The notes beneath the pieces were generated by a model, which searched no databases, was not told the DNA's origin, and saw nothing but the letters and a program-made list of their open reading frames with translations. Made by a program: the position numbers and the translations under genes. A stretch of 64,000 nucleotides of DNA from positions 1,984,001-2,048,000 of the forward strand of contig NZ_CP034570.1 in NCBI RefSeq assembly GCF_003970695.1, written 5' to 3'. Shown here one piece after another: positions 53,371 through 62,320 of the stretch (position 1 is its first letter; every line of letters starts with the position of its first letter). This stretch comes from Maribacter sp. MJ134 (GTDB taxonomy: Bacteria > Bacteroidota > Bacteroidia > Flavobacteriales > Flavobacteriaceae).

Positions 53371-53865
53371 CTATAAAGCCGTTAGCTTTTTCATCTCTTC
53401 CACGATATTGAACGCAGCGGGACAAATAGCTACATTTTTAAGCGTAAGATGACTTATTTGTTGAAACTTTTTCCTGTCCGTATGTGGAAATTCCCTACAG
53501 GCCTTAGGTCTTACTTCATAAATGGAACAAAAGTTATCCGCTCCAAGAAAAGTGCAAGGCACCTGTTGTAAAACATAATCATTTTCCTCGTCTACCCGCA
53601 AATATTGTTCAATGAATCTTTGGGGTTTCATCCTAAAATTTTTGGCTATTCGGGCTACATCGGCATTGGTAAAAAGTGGTCCGGTAGTCTTACAACAATT
53701 GGCGCAGGTAAGACAGTCTGTTCGTTCAAATTCTTTCTCATGTAATTCCTGCATGAGGTAATCCAAGTTTTTGGGAGGTCTTTTTTTAAGCTTTGCAAAA
53801 AACTTTTTGTTTTCAGTATGTTTGTCCTTTGCCTTTTTAGGTAAATCCCTTAGAACCTGCTCCAT
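53371..53865 (-). CDS. YkgJ-family cysteine-cluster protein
   Basis: The 164-residue protein carries the YkgJ (CxxCxxCC) cluster CLTCANCCKTTGPLF near residue 55, plus CTFLGADNFCSIYEVRPKACREFP. These cysteines are thought to bind zinc or an iron-sulfur cluster. The N-terminus is very basic (KKAKDKHTENKKFFAKLKKR). It is divergent from the methyltransferase gene. The function is unknown in general. Confidence 0.88.
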   Translation of the reverse strand: MEQVLRDLPKKAKDKHTENKKFFAKLKKRPPKNLDYLMQELHEKEFERTDCLTCANCCKTTGPLFTNADVARIAKNFRMKPQRFIEQYLRVDEENDYVLQQVPCTFLGADNFCSIYEVRPKACREFPHTDRKKFQQISHLTLKNVAICPAAFNIVEEMKKLTAL

Positions 53866-53940
53866 AAAATGAATAATAATGTCGTAAAACTAGCAAAGTC
53901 CTTCTAAAAAAAGTGATTTTTGACTTTTAAAATAGCGTAT

Positions 53941-54654
53941 TTGAAGAAAGATATTTTTGGCACCGCCCTTCTAGATTATCAAAACGGAAACTACACGGAA
54001 GATATTAAAACCTATTCCTCCCTGGAGGAAGAAGATGTAATGCCTCTGCCTTATCTGTTTAGAGATTTTGATGCCATGCCGCTACTTGAACAGAAAGCAC
54101 TATCCCTTTGCAAGGGTACTATCCTGGATATTGGTTGTGGAGCCGGCAGTCATGGGTTATACCTACAAAATAAGGGGTATACGATTACGTGTTTAGACCA
54201 ATCGCCCGGAGCTATAACGGTATGTAAAAACAGAGGTTTAGTGCATACCCACCTTGGGAGTCTATTAAATTTTGAAGGAGCATCCTTTGACACTTTACTC
54301 CTATTAATGAACGGAATTGGGATTTGTAAATCGCTTAGTGGACTAAATGTATTTCTGAATAAACTGAAATCACTTTTGAAACCTGGGGGACAAATTATAC
54401 TGGATTCGAGTGATATTATTTACATGTATGAAACTGATGAGGACGGCGGTTATTGGATTCCCGAAAACGTATCCTATTACGGAGAAGTGCAGTTTCAAAT
54501 GGAATACAAACAACAAAAAAGCGAACCGTTTAATTGGCTATATTTAGATTTTAATACGCTGCAACGCGCAGCAGTTTGCAACAATTTATCCTGTGAACTT
54601 GTAAGTGAAGGCGAACATTACGACTATTTAGCTAGATTATCTATTAAAAAATAA
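53941..54654 (+). CDS. Class I SAM-dependent methyltransferase
   Basis: The product is a cytoplasmic methyltransferase with SAM motif I ILDIGCGAGSHG near residue 60, a LLLMNGIGICKSL motif IV region and LKPGGQIILDSSD. The frame opens at a TTG at 53920, but the TTG at 53941 gives MKKDIFGTALLDYQNG, which reads like the usual N-terminus, and is chosen (237 residues). Small-molecule or protein targets are possible; homologues are uncharacterised. The metalloprotease gene starts 42 bases after its stop. Confidence 0.8.
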   Translation: MKKDIFGTALLDYQNGNYTEDIKTYSSLEEEDVMPLPYLFRDFDAMPLLEQKALSLCKGTILDIGCGAGSHGLYLQNKGYTITCLDQSPGAITVCKNRGLVHTHLGSLLNFEGASFDTLLLLMNGIGICKSLSGLNVFLNKLKSLLKPGGQIILDSSDIIYMYETDEDGGYWIPENVSYYGEVQFQMEYKQQKSEPFNWLYLDFNTLQRAAVCNNLSCELVSEGEHYDYLARLSIKK

Positions 54655-54696
54655 TAGCAGGCACGTTTTTTGCGTTAAGTCCTTATAAAAAAGATT

Positions 54697-55575
54697 ATGA
54701 ATAAGCTCCAAAGTATTTTTCTATCTAGTTTGTTTCTGTTGTTTTTTTCCTGTAGCCAGAATAGTGATGATTCCCCAGAACCGGAACAAGAAATTGATAA
54801 AACAGCTAACCTTCAAGGCACGGGAGACTCTGCCAATGACATTCTCTCCAACGCCTCTTTTGACAAGATCAAAATTGAAATTGCGCATGTAACCGGGTTT
54901 AGACCAACGGCTGCTGCCATGACAGAATTTACCGATTTTCTTAGGCAGCATACCTTTAAAGAGGACATTGAAGTGATTTTCACACAACTAGATTCTCCAG
55001 AAGAAGACAGTCTTACCTTGCAAGAAATTGCCGAACTAGAGGGTGAGAACAGAACGGTGTACAATAATGGGAGAACCTTGGGCATTTACATTTACTTTGC
55101 CGATGCCCCCTCTGTCGGGGACGAAGAGGACGGTGGGCGTGTTACCCTTGGAGCCGTCTATAGAAATACCTCCATGATCATCCATGAAGTCACGGTAAGA
55201 CGTTTAGCTGCGCAGAGTTCATTTATCTCCAACGCAGATGTTGAGTCGGCCACTTTAAATCATGAGTTCGGACATTTGTTCGGGCTGGTAAATTTGGGCA
55301 CTCCCGCCATTAATGATCACGAAGATCAAGATGCTTTAAATCATTGTAATGTGCCAGGTTGTTTAATGAGGGCCGAGCTACAATTTGGGGGTTCTTCTGG
55401 TAAGTCTAACTTATTAGCCTCTACAAGCAGTTATGAAGATGGTGTCAAAGCGGGTTGCATCCTTTCCGGACAAAGTGTTCTGAATCTATTACAATCCAAC
55501 TCCGGTAAAAGTTCTGCCGCCCCTGGACTAGATGCCGAGTGTATCTTAGATATACAAGCTAATGGAGGACGTTGA
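54697..55575 (+). CDS. Membrane-anchored zinc metalloprotease, lipoprotein
   Basis: The 292-residue product has a lipoprotein signal (FLSSLFLLFFSC, lipobox cysteine near residue 19). The metallopeptidase motif H189-E-x-x-H193-x-x-G lies in NHEFGHLFGLVNLG, preceded by TLGAVYRNTSMIIHE and followed by CNVPGCLMRAEL. It is a metzincin-like enzyme with a short insert of acidic residues early on. It is placed on the outer side of the inner or outer membrane. The substrate is unknown. It follows the methyltransferase on the same strand. Confidence 0.85.
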   Translation: MNKLQSIFLSSLFLLFFSCSQNSDDSPEPEQEIDKTANLQGTGDSANDILSNASFDKIKIEIAHVTGFRPTAAAMTEFTDFLRQHTFKEDIEVIFTQLDSPEEDSLTLQEIAELEGENRTVYNNGRTLGIYIYFADAPSVGDEEDGGRVTLGAVYRNTSMIIHEVTVRRLAAQSSFISNADVESATLNHEFGHLFGLVNLGTPAINDHEDQDALNHCNVPGCLMRAELQFGGSSGKSNLLASTSSYEDGVKAGCILSGQSVLNLLQSNSGKSSAAPGLDAECILDIQANGGR

Positions 55576-55600
55576 TTCTTCTATTTAATGCCATAAACTA

Positions 55601-55663
55601 GGGTTAATCCCATCGACTACGCTCAGGACAAGGGTTGATCCCTTCGACTACGCTCAGGACAAG
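55601..55663. repeat. Two tandem 31-base repeats (CTTCGACTACGCTCAGGACA type)
   Basis: Two near-identical 31-base units start GGGTTRATCCC and end CGCTCAGGACAA. The same unit is at 58807-58867, and its core is a dispersed repeat that also occurs, inverted, in the MITE-like elements at 34747-35217. Confidence 0.8.
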
Positions 55664-55747
55664 TGTAGATTGTAGAAATTCGAAAAAGATGATGAATTAT
55701 CCCAATCTTATTTTCTCTAAACTGTGTATCTACTGCTAATTCCTAAC

Positions 55748-55846
55748 AGTCAACTACAGACTCCCAACTCCTGAATACTGACTACTCACTAATGGCTACT
55801 GGGTACTGACTACTGACTACTGACTGCTGACTACCGAATACTGACT
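55748..55846. repeat. CTGACTACT simple repeat region
   Basis: The stretch consists of decayed CTGACTA/CTACTGA units (CAACTCCTGAATACTGACTA, CTACTGACTACTGACTGCTG) that end directly at the queE stop codon. No coding sign is present. It probably grew by slippage. Confidence 0.7.
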
Positions 55847-56479
55847 TTAAGGTATATTCAAATACTTGTGGGTCTGTAACGAAACCTTCCATTTAGGGTT
55901 TTTCATCACATAATCAACGATTAAAGGGGTTACCTTATCTTTTACGCTCCATTCCGGCTGTAAATAAAGGATACAATTGGTATTAGTCAGGGCAGCCTGT
56001 TCCTCTGCAAAAATAAAATCGTGCTTGTTGTAGATGATTATTTTTAATTCGTGCGCTTCATCGTATATACCTCCTTTGGGCAATTTATTCTTTTTAGGCG
56101 ATAAACATATCCAATCCCACAAACCTGTTAACGGATAAGCTCCAGACGTCTCTATATGTGTTTTTAGATTTTTGTTCTTAAGAGCGGAGGTCAAAGGTCC
56201 CATATCCCAAGTTAGTGGTTCGCCTCCGGTGACGACGATAGTGTCCGAGTATTTTGCGGCGTTGGCTACGATAAAATCAATATGGGTCGGGGGGTGCGTA
56301 TCCGCGTTCCAACTTTCCTTAACATCGCACCAATGGCACCCTACGTCACAGCCCCCTACACGTATAAAGTAAGCCGCCGTGCCTTTATGAAAACCTTCTC
56401 CTTGTATGGTATAAAATTCCTCCATTAAAGGCAGCATCAAACCCTTTTCCACTAATTTTAACACCTCCTGTTTATCCAT
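55847..56479 (-). CDS. queE: 7-carboxy-7-deazaguanine synthase (radical SAM)
   Basis: The 210-residue enzyme converts 6-carboxytetrahydropterin to 7-carboxy-7-deazaguanine in the queuosine (or related deazaguanine) pathway. The radical-SAM cluster cysteines are C44, C48 and C51 (GGCDVGCHWC), followed by VVTGGEPL. It has the short QueE length. Translation starts at MDKQEV, whose ATG lies five bases from a -7 box, so the mRNA would have almost no leader. MLPLMEEF at residue 15 is an internal alternative start. No other queuosine gene is adjacent. Confidence 0.93.
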   Translation of the reverse strand: MDKQEVLKLVEKGLMLPLMEEFYTIQGEGFHKGTAAYFIRVGGCDVGCHWCDVKESWNADTHPPTHIDFIVANAAKYSDTIVVTGGEPLTWDMGPLTSALKNKNLKTHIETSGAYPLTGLWDWICLSPKKNKLPKGGIYDEAHELKIIIYNKHDFIFAEEQAALTNTNCILYLQPEWSVKDKVTPLIVDYVMKNPKWKVSLQTHKYLNIP

Positions 56480-56483
56480 CGTG

Positions 56484-56491
56484 CAAAGATA
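56484..56491 (-). promoter_or_regulatory. queE promoter -7 box, leaderless configuration
   Basis: On the minus strand TATCTTTG matches the TAnnTTTG consensus exactly. Its last base is five bases upstream of the queE ATG at 56479, so transcription should start at or near the start codon. Confidence 0.65.
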
Positions 56492-56660
56492 GGAATAACA
56501 CTTTTTAAAATTATAACCCTGAAGTTTTAAGTGAGAAGGTTTTATGTCCCCTACAAAACGTAAATTAAAATTACGTAGTGTTAATTACATTTCATAACCC
56601 CCGAGCACTTCTGCTTTTGTATTGCTCAGAAATCAGCTATTTTTATCAAAAATAAATATC

Positions 56661-58166
56661 ATGGGTTCCAAAGAAGATTTCTTTGCACATATTGAAAAAG
56701 GCTATGCCACCAAAGGTGATTTCATTACCATGGGTGCGGCTATGCTTGGCGAAGAGACCATTACAGATGCACTGGTCAAAATACCACTGAAAACGCTAAA
56801 CCGACATGGTCTTATTGCAGGAGCGACCGGAACTGGGAAAACGAAAACACTTCAAGTGTTGGCAGAGAATTTGTCCGACAAGGGAATCCCTGTGTTGCTA
56901 ATGGATTTAAAGGGAGATTTAAGTGGCTTGGCACAACCCAGCCCAGGTCATCCAAAAATTGATGAACGCCATACCAAAATCGGAATTCCTTTTGAAGCGA
57001 AAAGTTTTCCTGTGGAAATACTATCCCTGTCCGAGCAGGACGGGGTTAAAATGAGAGCTACAGTATCGGAATTTGGCCCCACATTACTTTCCAGAATTCT
57101 TGATCTTACCGAAACCCAGGAAGGAATTGTTGCCGTGGTATTCAAATATTGTGATGACAACAAGCTACCCCTATTAGATTTAAAGGACTTCAAAAAAGTC
57201 TTACAATACGCCACAGGTGCCGGAAAAGCGGAATTCACAAAGGACTATGGTCGTATTTCTACCAGTTCTACAGGTACTATACTTAGAAAAATAATTGAGC
57301 TAGAGCAACAGGGTGCAGACCTGTTCTTTGGTGAGAAGTCATTTGAGGTGGACGATCTTACCCGAATAGACGAAAATGGAAGAGGCTATATTAATATTCT
57401 TAGACTAACGGATATTCAGGACCGACCAAAACTTTTTTCGACCTTTATGCTTAGTCTTTTGGCAGAAATCTATGCCAATTTTCCTGAACAAGGTGATAGC
57501 GATAGACCGGAATTGGTACTTTTTATAGATGAAGCTCACCTTATCTTTAAGGAAGCTTCGAAAGCGCTATTGGACCAGATAGAGAGTATTGTTAAGCTTA
57601 TTCGTTCTAAAGGTATTGGCCTTTATTTTGTTACCCAAAACCCAACGGACGTTCCCAACGAAGTATTAGCACAGTTAGGCCTTAAAGTGCAACATGCCTT
57701 GAGGGCGTTTACGGCAAGAGATAGAAAAGCTATTAAATTGACGGCTGAAAATTATCCTATTTCGGAATACTACAATACCAAAGAAGTCCTTACTTCTCTT
57801 GGTATTGGAGAAGCATTGATTTCTGCACTAGATGAGAAAGGTAGGCCAACCCCATTAGCTGCAACCTTATTAAGAGCTCCTATGAGCCGCATGGATATTC
57901 TTACGGAAAAAGAACTTAAGGATGTTATTAAAAAGTCAAGCCTCGTAAAAAAGTATGGAGAGGTCATAGATAGGGAAAGTGCCTATGAAATTTTAAATGA
58001 AAAAATTGAAAAAGCAGAAGTTCTTGCCGCAAAGGAAAAGGCAAAGCCAAAGACCAGAAGCAGAACTACAAGAAGAAGCACCAGACAAAACCCTGTTATT
58101 AAAGTATTAACTAGTGCCACCTTCATAAGGGGTGTTTTAGGAGTATTGAAAAAAGTAATGCGTTAA
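56661..58166 (+). CDS. HerA-like helicase / DUF853 (YjgR-type) ATPase
   Basis: The 501-residue protein belongs to the YjgR/DUF853 branch of HerA-FtsK ATPases. Walker A is GATGTGKTKT with Lys60, Walker B is LVLFIDEAHLIF, and a sensor-like VTQNP is present. The lysine- and arginine-rich tail (TRSRTTRRSTR) precedes a short hydrophobic end. The ATG at 56661 (MGSKED) is chosen because the first 13 residues of the longer frame are not family-like. It is cytoplasmic, possibly DNA-linked; the role is unsettled. Confidence 0.88.
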   Translation: MGSKEDFFAHIEKGYATKGDFITMGAAMLGEETITDALVKIPLKTLNRHGLIAGATGTGKTKTLQVLAENLSDKGIPVLLMDLKGDLSGLAQPSPGHPKIDERHTKIGIPFEAKSFPVEILSLSEQDGVKMRATVSEFGPTLLSRILDLTETQEGIVAVVFKYCDDNKLPLLDLKDFKKVLQYATGAGKAEFTKDYGRISTSSTGTILRKIIELEQQGADLFFGEKSFEVDDLTRIDENGRGYINILRLTDIQDRPKLFSTFMLSLLAEIYANFPEQGDSDRPELVLFIDEAHLIFKEASKALLDQIESIVKLIRSKGIGLYFVTQNPTDVPNEVLAQLGLKVQHALRAFTARDRKAIKLTAENYPISEYYNTKEVLTSLGIGEALISALDEKGRPTPLAATLLRAPMSRMDILTEKELKDVIKKSSLVKKYGEVIDRESAYEILNEKIEKAEVLAAKEKAKPKTRSRTTRRSTRQNPVIKVLTSATFIRGVLGVLKKVMR

Positions 58167-58250
58167 AAGTTTTCCGCTACGCCTTTTCAGAAAAAAGGCA
58201 ATAGTAACCAAATGATAAGCACAGCTAATTTTAAATTATTATAGTAGTAC

Positions 58251-58805
58251 ATGAAATCAATCAAAACAATCATCATTCTTCTTTCTTGCGTGCTGTTAAC
58301 GCAGTGCAAAGAGGAAAAAGACCTCAACTTTATACTTTCTTCTGACCAAGTTGGAAAACTGAATAAAAATACTTTGGCCAGGGATTTAGAACTCATCTAT
58401 GCCGAAGATTCCCTAGTTATGGATACGGTAAAATTAAATTTTGGAAGTGGGGCCAGTAAAATTAAGGTTTTTGAAAAAGGTGGCGCGCACCTCTTAACCT
58501 TAACACCTAATTCAGACAGCATACCAACCGTACAAAACGTAAAGGTTAACGACCCTAGATACATTACCGATGATGGGATAAATATTAATAGCACCTTTAA
58601 GGATATTAAAGATCACTATCAGATTAAAAAGATTATCACTTCCCTGAACAACGTGGTAATTCTGTTGAAGAATAATGATATATACTTCACTATTGATAAA
58701 ACGGAACTTCCAGCTAGTTTACGCTATAAAGCCAATACGGATATTGAAGCGGTACAAATTCCTGACACGGCCAAAATAAAGTATATGATGATTGGTTGGG
58801 ATTAA
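58251..58805 (+). CDS. Hypothetical lipoprotein
   Basis: The 184-residue product has a signal MKSIKTIIILLSCVLLTQC with lipobox cysteine 19. The mature part is mixed beta and polar (LNFGSGASKIKVFEKGGAHLLTL). No family is recognised. It starts 84 bases after the HerA-like gene on the same strand and could share its promoter, although nothing links their functions. Confidence 0.65.
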   Translation: MKSIKTIIILLSCVLLTQCKEEKDLNFILSSDQVGKLNKNTLARDLELIYAEDSLVMDTVKLNFGSGASKIKVFEKGGAHLLTLTPNSDSIPTVQNVKVNDPRYITDDGININSTFKDIKDHYQIKKIITSLNNVVILLKNNDIYFTIDKTELPASLRYKANTDIEAVQIPDTAKIKYMMIGWD

Positions 58806-58806
58806 T

Positions 58807-58867
58807 CGTTGACTCCTTCGACTACGCTCAGGACAAGGGTTGATCCCTTCGACTACGCTCAGGACAA
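58807..58867. repeat. Tandem 31-base repeats (CTTCGACTACGCTCAGGACA type), second site
   Basis: There are two full 30-31-base units and a partial third (through 58879), with the same sequence as 55601-55663. They lie between the lipoprotein gene and the HxlR gene. Confidence 0.8.
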
Positions 58868-58914
58868 GGGTTGATGCTCTCTTAAAAGAAATTATCAGCA
58901 ATTGAAACCTATTT

Positions 58915-59337
58915 TTATTTTATTTGAAATTTTTCTTTATTCTGAAGTACTTTGGGACTGTTGAGCTGCATCCATTCCGTTAACTGAATTAATTTTTCTA
59001 CATATTTTTTACCAAAGTCGCTTAGGCTGTACTCCACTCGTATTGGAACCTCGGGATACATTTTACGCACCAAATAACCATCGGTCTCCAACATCTTAAG
59101 GCGTTCGCTCAAAACCTTATTGGAAATACCATAGACATATTTTTTCAGCTTATTAAAACGCAACACGGGAAAGTAGCCTAAATATAGAATGATAAGAATA
59201 CTCCATTTGTCAGAGGCCAAGGCCAATACATCGCGTACAGGACATAATTCTGGCGGATTTCTATAATCGATATGACCGAACATTTTTTTTAATTTTTTTG
59301 CCGTCCTAACTTGTTGATTGTCAATTATAGTTTCCAT
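58915..59337 (-). CDS. HxlR-family transcriptional regulator
   Basis: The 140-residue winged-helix protein has the HxlR signature, with Cys32 in PPELCPVRDVLALASDKW, the recognition region YGISNKVLSERLKML and the wing PEVPIRVEYSLSDFG. HxlR proteins often bind near divergent genes and sense oxidants or aldehydes through the conserved cysteine. It is divergent from an alpha/beta hydrolase. The 96-base gap between them contains inverted repeats. Confidence 0.92.
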   Translation of the reverse strand: METIIDNQQVRTAKKLKKMFGHIDYRNPPELCPVRDVLALASDKWSILIILYLGYFPVLRFNKLKKYVYGISNKVLSERLKMLETDGYLVRKMYPEVPIRVEYSLSDFGKKYVEKLIQLTEWMQLNSPKVLQNKEKFQIK

Positions 59338-59354
59338 TACGATACCAGATTAGA

Positions 59355-59430
59355 GTTATGTAACCAGTGCGGATTACAAATCATTTATGTATTTTTGATT
59401 ACAAATAATAACCAAGTTACAAAAAGTAAC
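59355..59430. promoter_or_regulatory. Divergent control region for the HxlR regulator and hydrolase
   Basis: Three elements are seen: GTTATGTAAC (59355-59364, half sites GTTA/TAAC), two copies of GATTACAAAT (59372-59381 and 59397-59406), and GTTAC-AAAAA-GTAAC (59416-59430, a perfect 5+5 inverted repeat). The last ends four bases before the hydrolase ATG. The GTTAC/GTAAC half sites resemble targets of HxlR proteins. Confidence 0.5.
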
Positions 59431-59433
59431 CTT

Positions 59434-60273
59434 ATGAAAAAACGCTTGGCCAAATTCCTTCCAAAACTTTACGGCATGTCCCTTAATGTATTGGCCTTGA
59501 TTAACCCAACCAAAGCGGCAAAAAAGGCTTTCTATATCTTTTGCACGGTGAGAAAGGGGCGTATACTTCCACATCAGAAAACCTATTTAGACCCAAAGAA
59601 AAAAGAGCTTATCGCTATAGCCGACCATAAAATTCAACTATATGAATGGAAAGGTAGTGGAGATACCGTATTGCTAGTTCATGGCTGGGAAAGCAATACT
59701 TGGAGATGGCACAAACTAATTGAAAAACTTTCCAATGCAGGTTACAACATTATTGCATTTGATGCTCCTGCACATGGCTATTCTTCAGGAAAATATCTTT
59801 ATGTTCCTCTATATTCCCAGGTACTTCAAGAACTTGTCACAAAGTTCGATCCCGAACATCTCGTAGGCCATTCCGTGGGTGGAATGACCTTGCTGTACAA
59901 TGAATACCAATACAGCAACGCCAACGTAGAGAAAATGGTTACCATCGGCTCTCCATCGGAATTTCATGAAATCATGAGCCATTATCAACTACTTCTAGGT
60001 TTAAATACACGGGTATACAATGCACTAGCAAAATACATTAGAGATAGGTTTGGCTTTACCATACGAGAATTTTCGACCTCTCGCTTTGCACGGTTGAATA
60101 CTAAGAAAGGTCTTTTATTCCATGACAAACTAGATGTCATTGCGCCTTACCACGCTTCTGAACAAGTCCACGCCAGTTGGAAAAACAGTGAATTCATTAG
60201 CACTGAAGGGTTAGGGCATTCCATGCATCAAGACGAGGTCAATGAAAAGATCGTCGAATTTTTAAGTAAGTAA
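59434..60273 (+). CDS. Alpha/beta hydrolase, divergent from HxlR
   Basis: The 279-residue enzyme has the oxyanion segment LLVHGWESN, the nucleophile elbow GHSVGG (Ser147) and a late catalytic histidine in GLGHSMHQDE. The frame is open from 59311, but that upstream part lies in the control region; the ATG at 59434 (MKKRLAKFLPKLYG) is chosen. An ester or lactone substrate is likely. Being divergent from an HxlR gene with operator-like repeats suggests regulated expression, perhaps by the HxlR ligand. Confidence 0.85.
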   Translation: MKKRLAKFLPKLYGMSLNVLALINPTKAAKKAFYIFCTVRKGRILPHQKTYLDPKKKELIAIADHKIQLYEWKGSGDTVLLVHGWESNTWRWHKLIEKLSNAGYNIIAFDAPAHGYSSGKYLYVPLYSQVLQELVTKFDPEHLVGHSVGGMTLLYNEYQYSNANVEKMVTIGSPSEFHEIMSHYQLLLGLNTRVYNALAKYIRDRFGFTIREFSTSRFARLNTKKGLLFHDKLDVIAPYHASEQVHASWKNSEFISTEGLGHSMHQDEVNEKIVEFLSK

Positions 60274-60331
60274 TTGTGAGGTTCTGCACAATCTCTTACT
60301 TTTAATGCACCAATAAAATACGCATCTTGTC

Positions 60332-60760
60332 ATGAACAACACCGTAACTCCTTTTCACATTGCCATCCCGGTACACAACTTGGCAGAATGTAGAACGTTC
60401 TACAGAGAAATATTGAACTGTGAAGAAGGAAGAAGTAGCGACCATTGGGTAGATTTCAATCTTTTTGGACATCAATTGGTCATACACTATAAACCTAAAA
60501 CTGAATCTACGGACCAACATCATAACCCTGTAGATGGTCATGATGTTCCCGTTCCACATTATGGCGTTGTACTACCTTGGGAAACTTTTGAGTCTTTCTC
60601 AGAAGAGTTAAAAAACAAAGGTGTAAAATTCGTGATTGAACCCTATGTGCGGTTCCAAGGTTTGGTTGGTGAACAAGCCACCATGTTTTTCTTAGACCCG
60701 GCCGGTAACGCATTAGAGTTCAAAGCCTTCAAAGATATGGGACAACTATTTGCCAAGTAA
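60332..60760 (+). CDS. VOC-family (glyoxalase-like) protein
   Basis: The 142-residue protein has one vicinal-oxygen-chelate domain ([20 protein letters not shown] near the N-terminus; [25 protein letters not shown] near the C-terminus). Metal ligands of the family could be the histidines near residues 9 and 51 and the glutamate near 130. It may be a glyoxalase, dioxygenase or antibiotic-binding protein. It is 58 bases after the hydrolase gene on the same strand. Confidence 0.88.
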   Translation: MNNTVTPFHIAIPVHNLAECRTFYREILNCEEGRSSDHWVDFNLFGHQLVIHYKPKTESTDQHHNPVDGHDVPVPHYGVVLPWETFESFSEELKNKGVKFVIEPYVRFQGLVGEQATMFFLDPAGNALEFKAFKDMGQLFAK

Positions 60761-60794
60761 ACGGGCCTAACTAAAAAATACGTTTAACTTTTAA

Positions 60795-61766
60795 TTATTG
60801 CGACCACTCCGTAGGTTCCCTATCCCATCTATGTTTATGGAGTTCTTTATACAATTCTCGTGACAACCCTTGCCCATCGCTTGTTGCTGTATTGGCCAAA
60901 ACATTGCGTTGTTTTCGCATTCCTGGAATGGTTGTACTCACAGCATCGTTCATTAAAATAAAGCGGAGTGCCATTTCGGCCATAGTCATTCCTTCGGGAA
61001 TTAGTGGTCTTAGCGCATCTGCATGCTCCACAGAAGAATTTAAGTTTTCGGGCACAAAATAAGTTCCTCGCCAGTCGCCCTCTGGGAAAGTGGTCTCCTT
61101 TGTCATGTTTCCCGTTAAAGTACCCTCATCAAAAGGTACCCGTGCAATAATTCCTAAATCTAATTCTTTACATGATGGGAATAATTTATCTACAGGAGCT
61201 TGGTCAAAAATATTGTAGATAACCTGAACTGTATCCAATTTTCCGGTTTTCAATGCTTTAATTCCATTTTCGGGCTCCCAGCGGTTCATGCTAATACCCA
61301 TAGCTCCTATTTTCCCGGAAGTCTTTAAATCCTCAATAGCGCGCTGCCATTCCTCCCTATCGCTCCAAACATCGTCCCAGGTATGAAACTGCATTAAATC
61401 CAACTGCTCCATTCTCAAATTTCGTAATGTTTTATGCGTGAAATCCATGATATGTTCCACAGGGTAAGAGTCCTCGAAACGATATTCTGGCTTTGCAGGC
61501 CATTGAAAATTTTTAGGAGGAATCTTACTGGCGGTATATAATTTTTTAGAGGGATGTCTTTTGACCAACTCGCCAAGTAATTCTTCACTATGACCTTCAC
61601 CATAACCCCAAGCGGTATCAAAAAAGTTAACTCCGTTTTCAACGGCCAAATCCAGCGATTTTGCCGATTGTTGGTCGTCCGAAGCTGTCCACCCTGCCAT
61701 TCCCCACATACCATAACCTACTTCGCTCACTTGCCAATCCGTTCTTCCAAATCTTCTGTATTTCAT
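60795..61766 (-). CDS. Aldo/keto reductase
   Basis: The 323-residue cytoplasmic NADPH-dependent reductase has the catalytic tetrad D50, Y55, K81 and H127 (NFFDTAWGYG, TASK, MQFHTWDD) and the barrel core expected of AKRs. It resembles the YajO/AKR11-type group with GRTDWQVSEVGYGMWG at the N-terminus. It reduces an aldehyde or ketone of unknown identity. It converges on the VOC gene, and is 44 bases downstream of the DUF1569 gene. Confidence 0.92.
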   Translation of the reverse strand: MKYRRFGRTDWQVSEVGYGMWGMAGWTASDDQQSAKSLDLAVENGVNFFDTAWGYGEGHSEELLGELVKRHPSKKLYTASKIPPKNFQWPAKPEYRFEDSYPVEHIMDFTHKTLRNLRMEQLDLMQFHTWDDVWSDREEWQRAIEDLKTSGKIGAMGISMNRWEPENGIKALKTGKLDTVQVIYNIFDQAPVDKLFPSCKELDLGIIARVPFDEGTLTGNMTKETTFPEGDWRGTYFVPENLNSSVEHADALRPLIPEGMTMAEMALRFILMNDAVSTTIPGMRKQRNVLANTATSDGQGLSRELYKELHKHRWDREPTEWSQ

Positions 61767-61810
61767 ATGTTTTAATTCTTTTTATCGATTACCTTTCTGC
61801 TTGTACAATT

Positions 61811-62242
61811 TTATACGTTGAATTGGCTTAAGTGGTAATTAAGGTGATACTTTGTTATACGGGTCCATTTCGCTTTGTTCAGTTGACCAAAATAAGGATG
61901 TGGCCCACAGACAAAATCATTATCCAATTGAGAAAATTCCAAAATATGTTGTTTTAATAAAACAACGTCGTTTCTAAAATGAGTCGGTTGCGTTCCGCCT
62001 CCCTCTACCTGTCCCAATCCTTTAGCCACCGGAACGGTTTTTCCGGCACTAGACAGCACCATGACCTCTTTAGACGTTAAACCACCGTACTCCTCTGCAC
62101 GTATGGTATTCAAGGCCAAACGAATTTGGTCCGTACAGTGACAAATCATTTGATTCACGTTCATTTTTCCAAACATAGGTTTGGTATTAGCTGCTAACGT
62201 ATCTATTCTATCAAAAAAATCATGAATCTCTTTTTCACTCAT
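61811..62242 (-). CDS. DUF1569 (DinB-like) protein
   Basis: The 143-residue protein has a DinB-like bundle with metal-site histidines suggested by MNVNQMICHCTDQIRLAL and TRITKYHLNYHLSQF. This matches the DUF1569 family, for which no activity is known to me. It is cytoplasmic. The AKR gene follows at 44 bases, so they may share a transcript. Confidence 0.85.
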   Translation of the reverse strand: MSEKEIHDFFDRIDTLAANTKPMFGKMNVNQMICHCTDQIRLALNTIRAEEYGGLTSKEVMVLSSAGKTVPVAKGLGQVEGGGTQPTHFRNDVVLLKQHILEFSQLDNDFVCGPHPYFGQLNKAKWTRITKYHLNYHLSQFNV

Positions 62243-62320
62243 TACCCTTAGTTAAGGAAACAAAATTTGTTACCATGATCTAAAAAATAAATGATTATAC
62301 ACTGTCAAAATTGAGGACCT

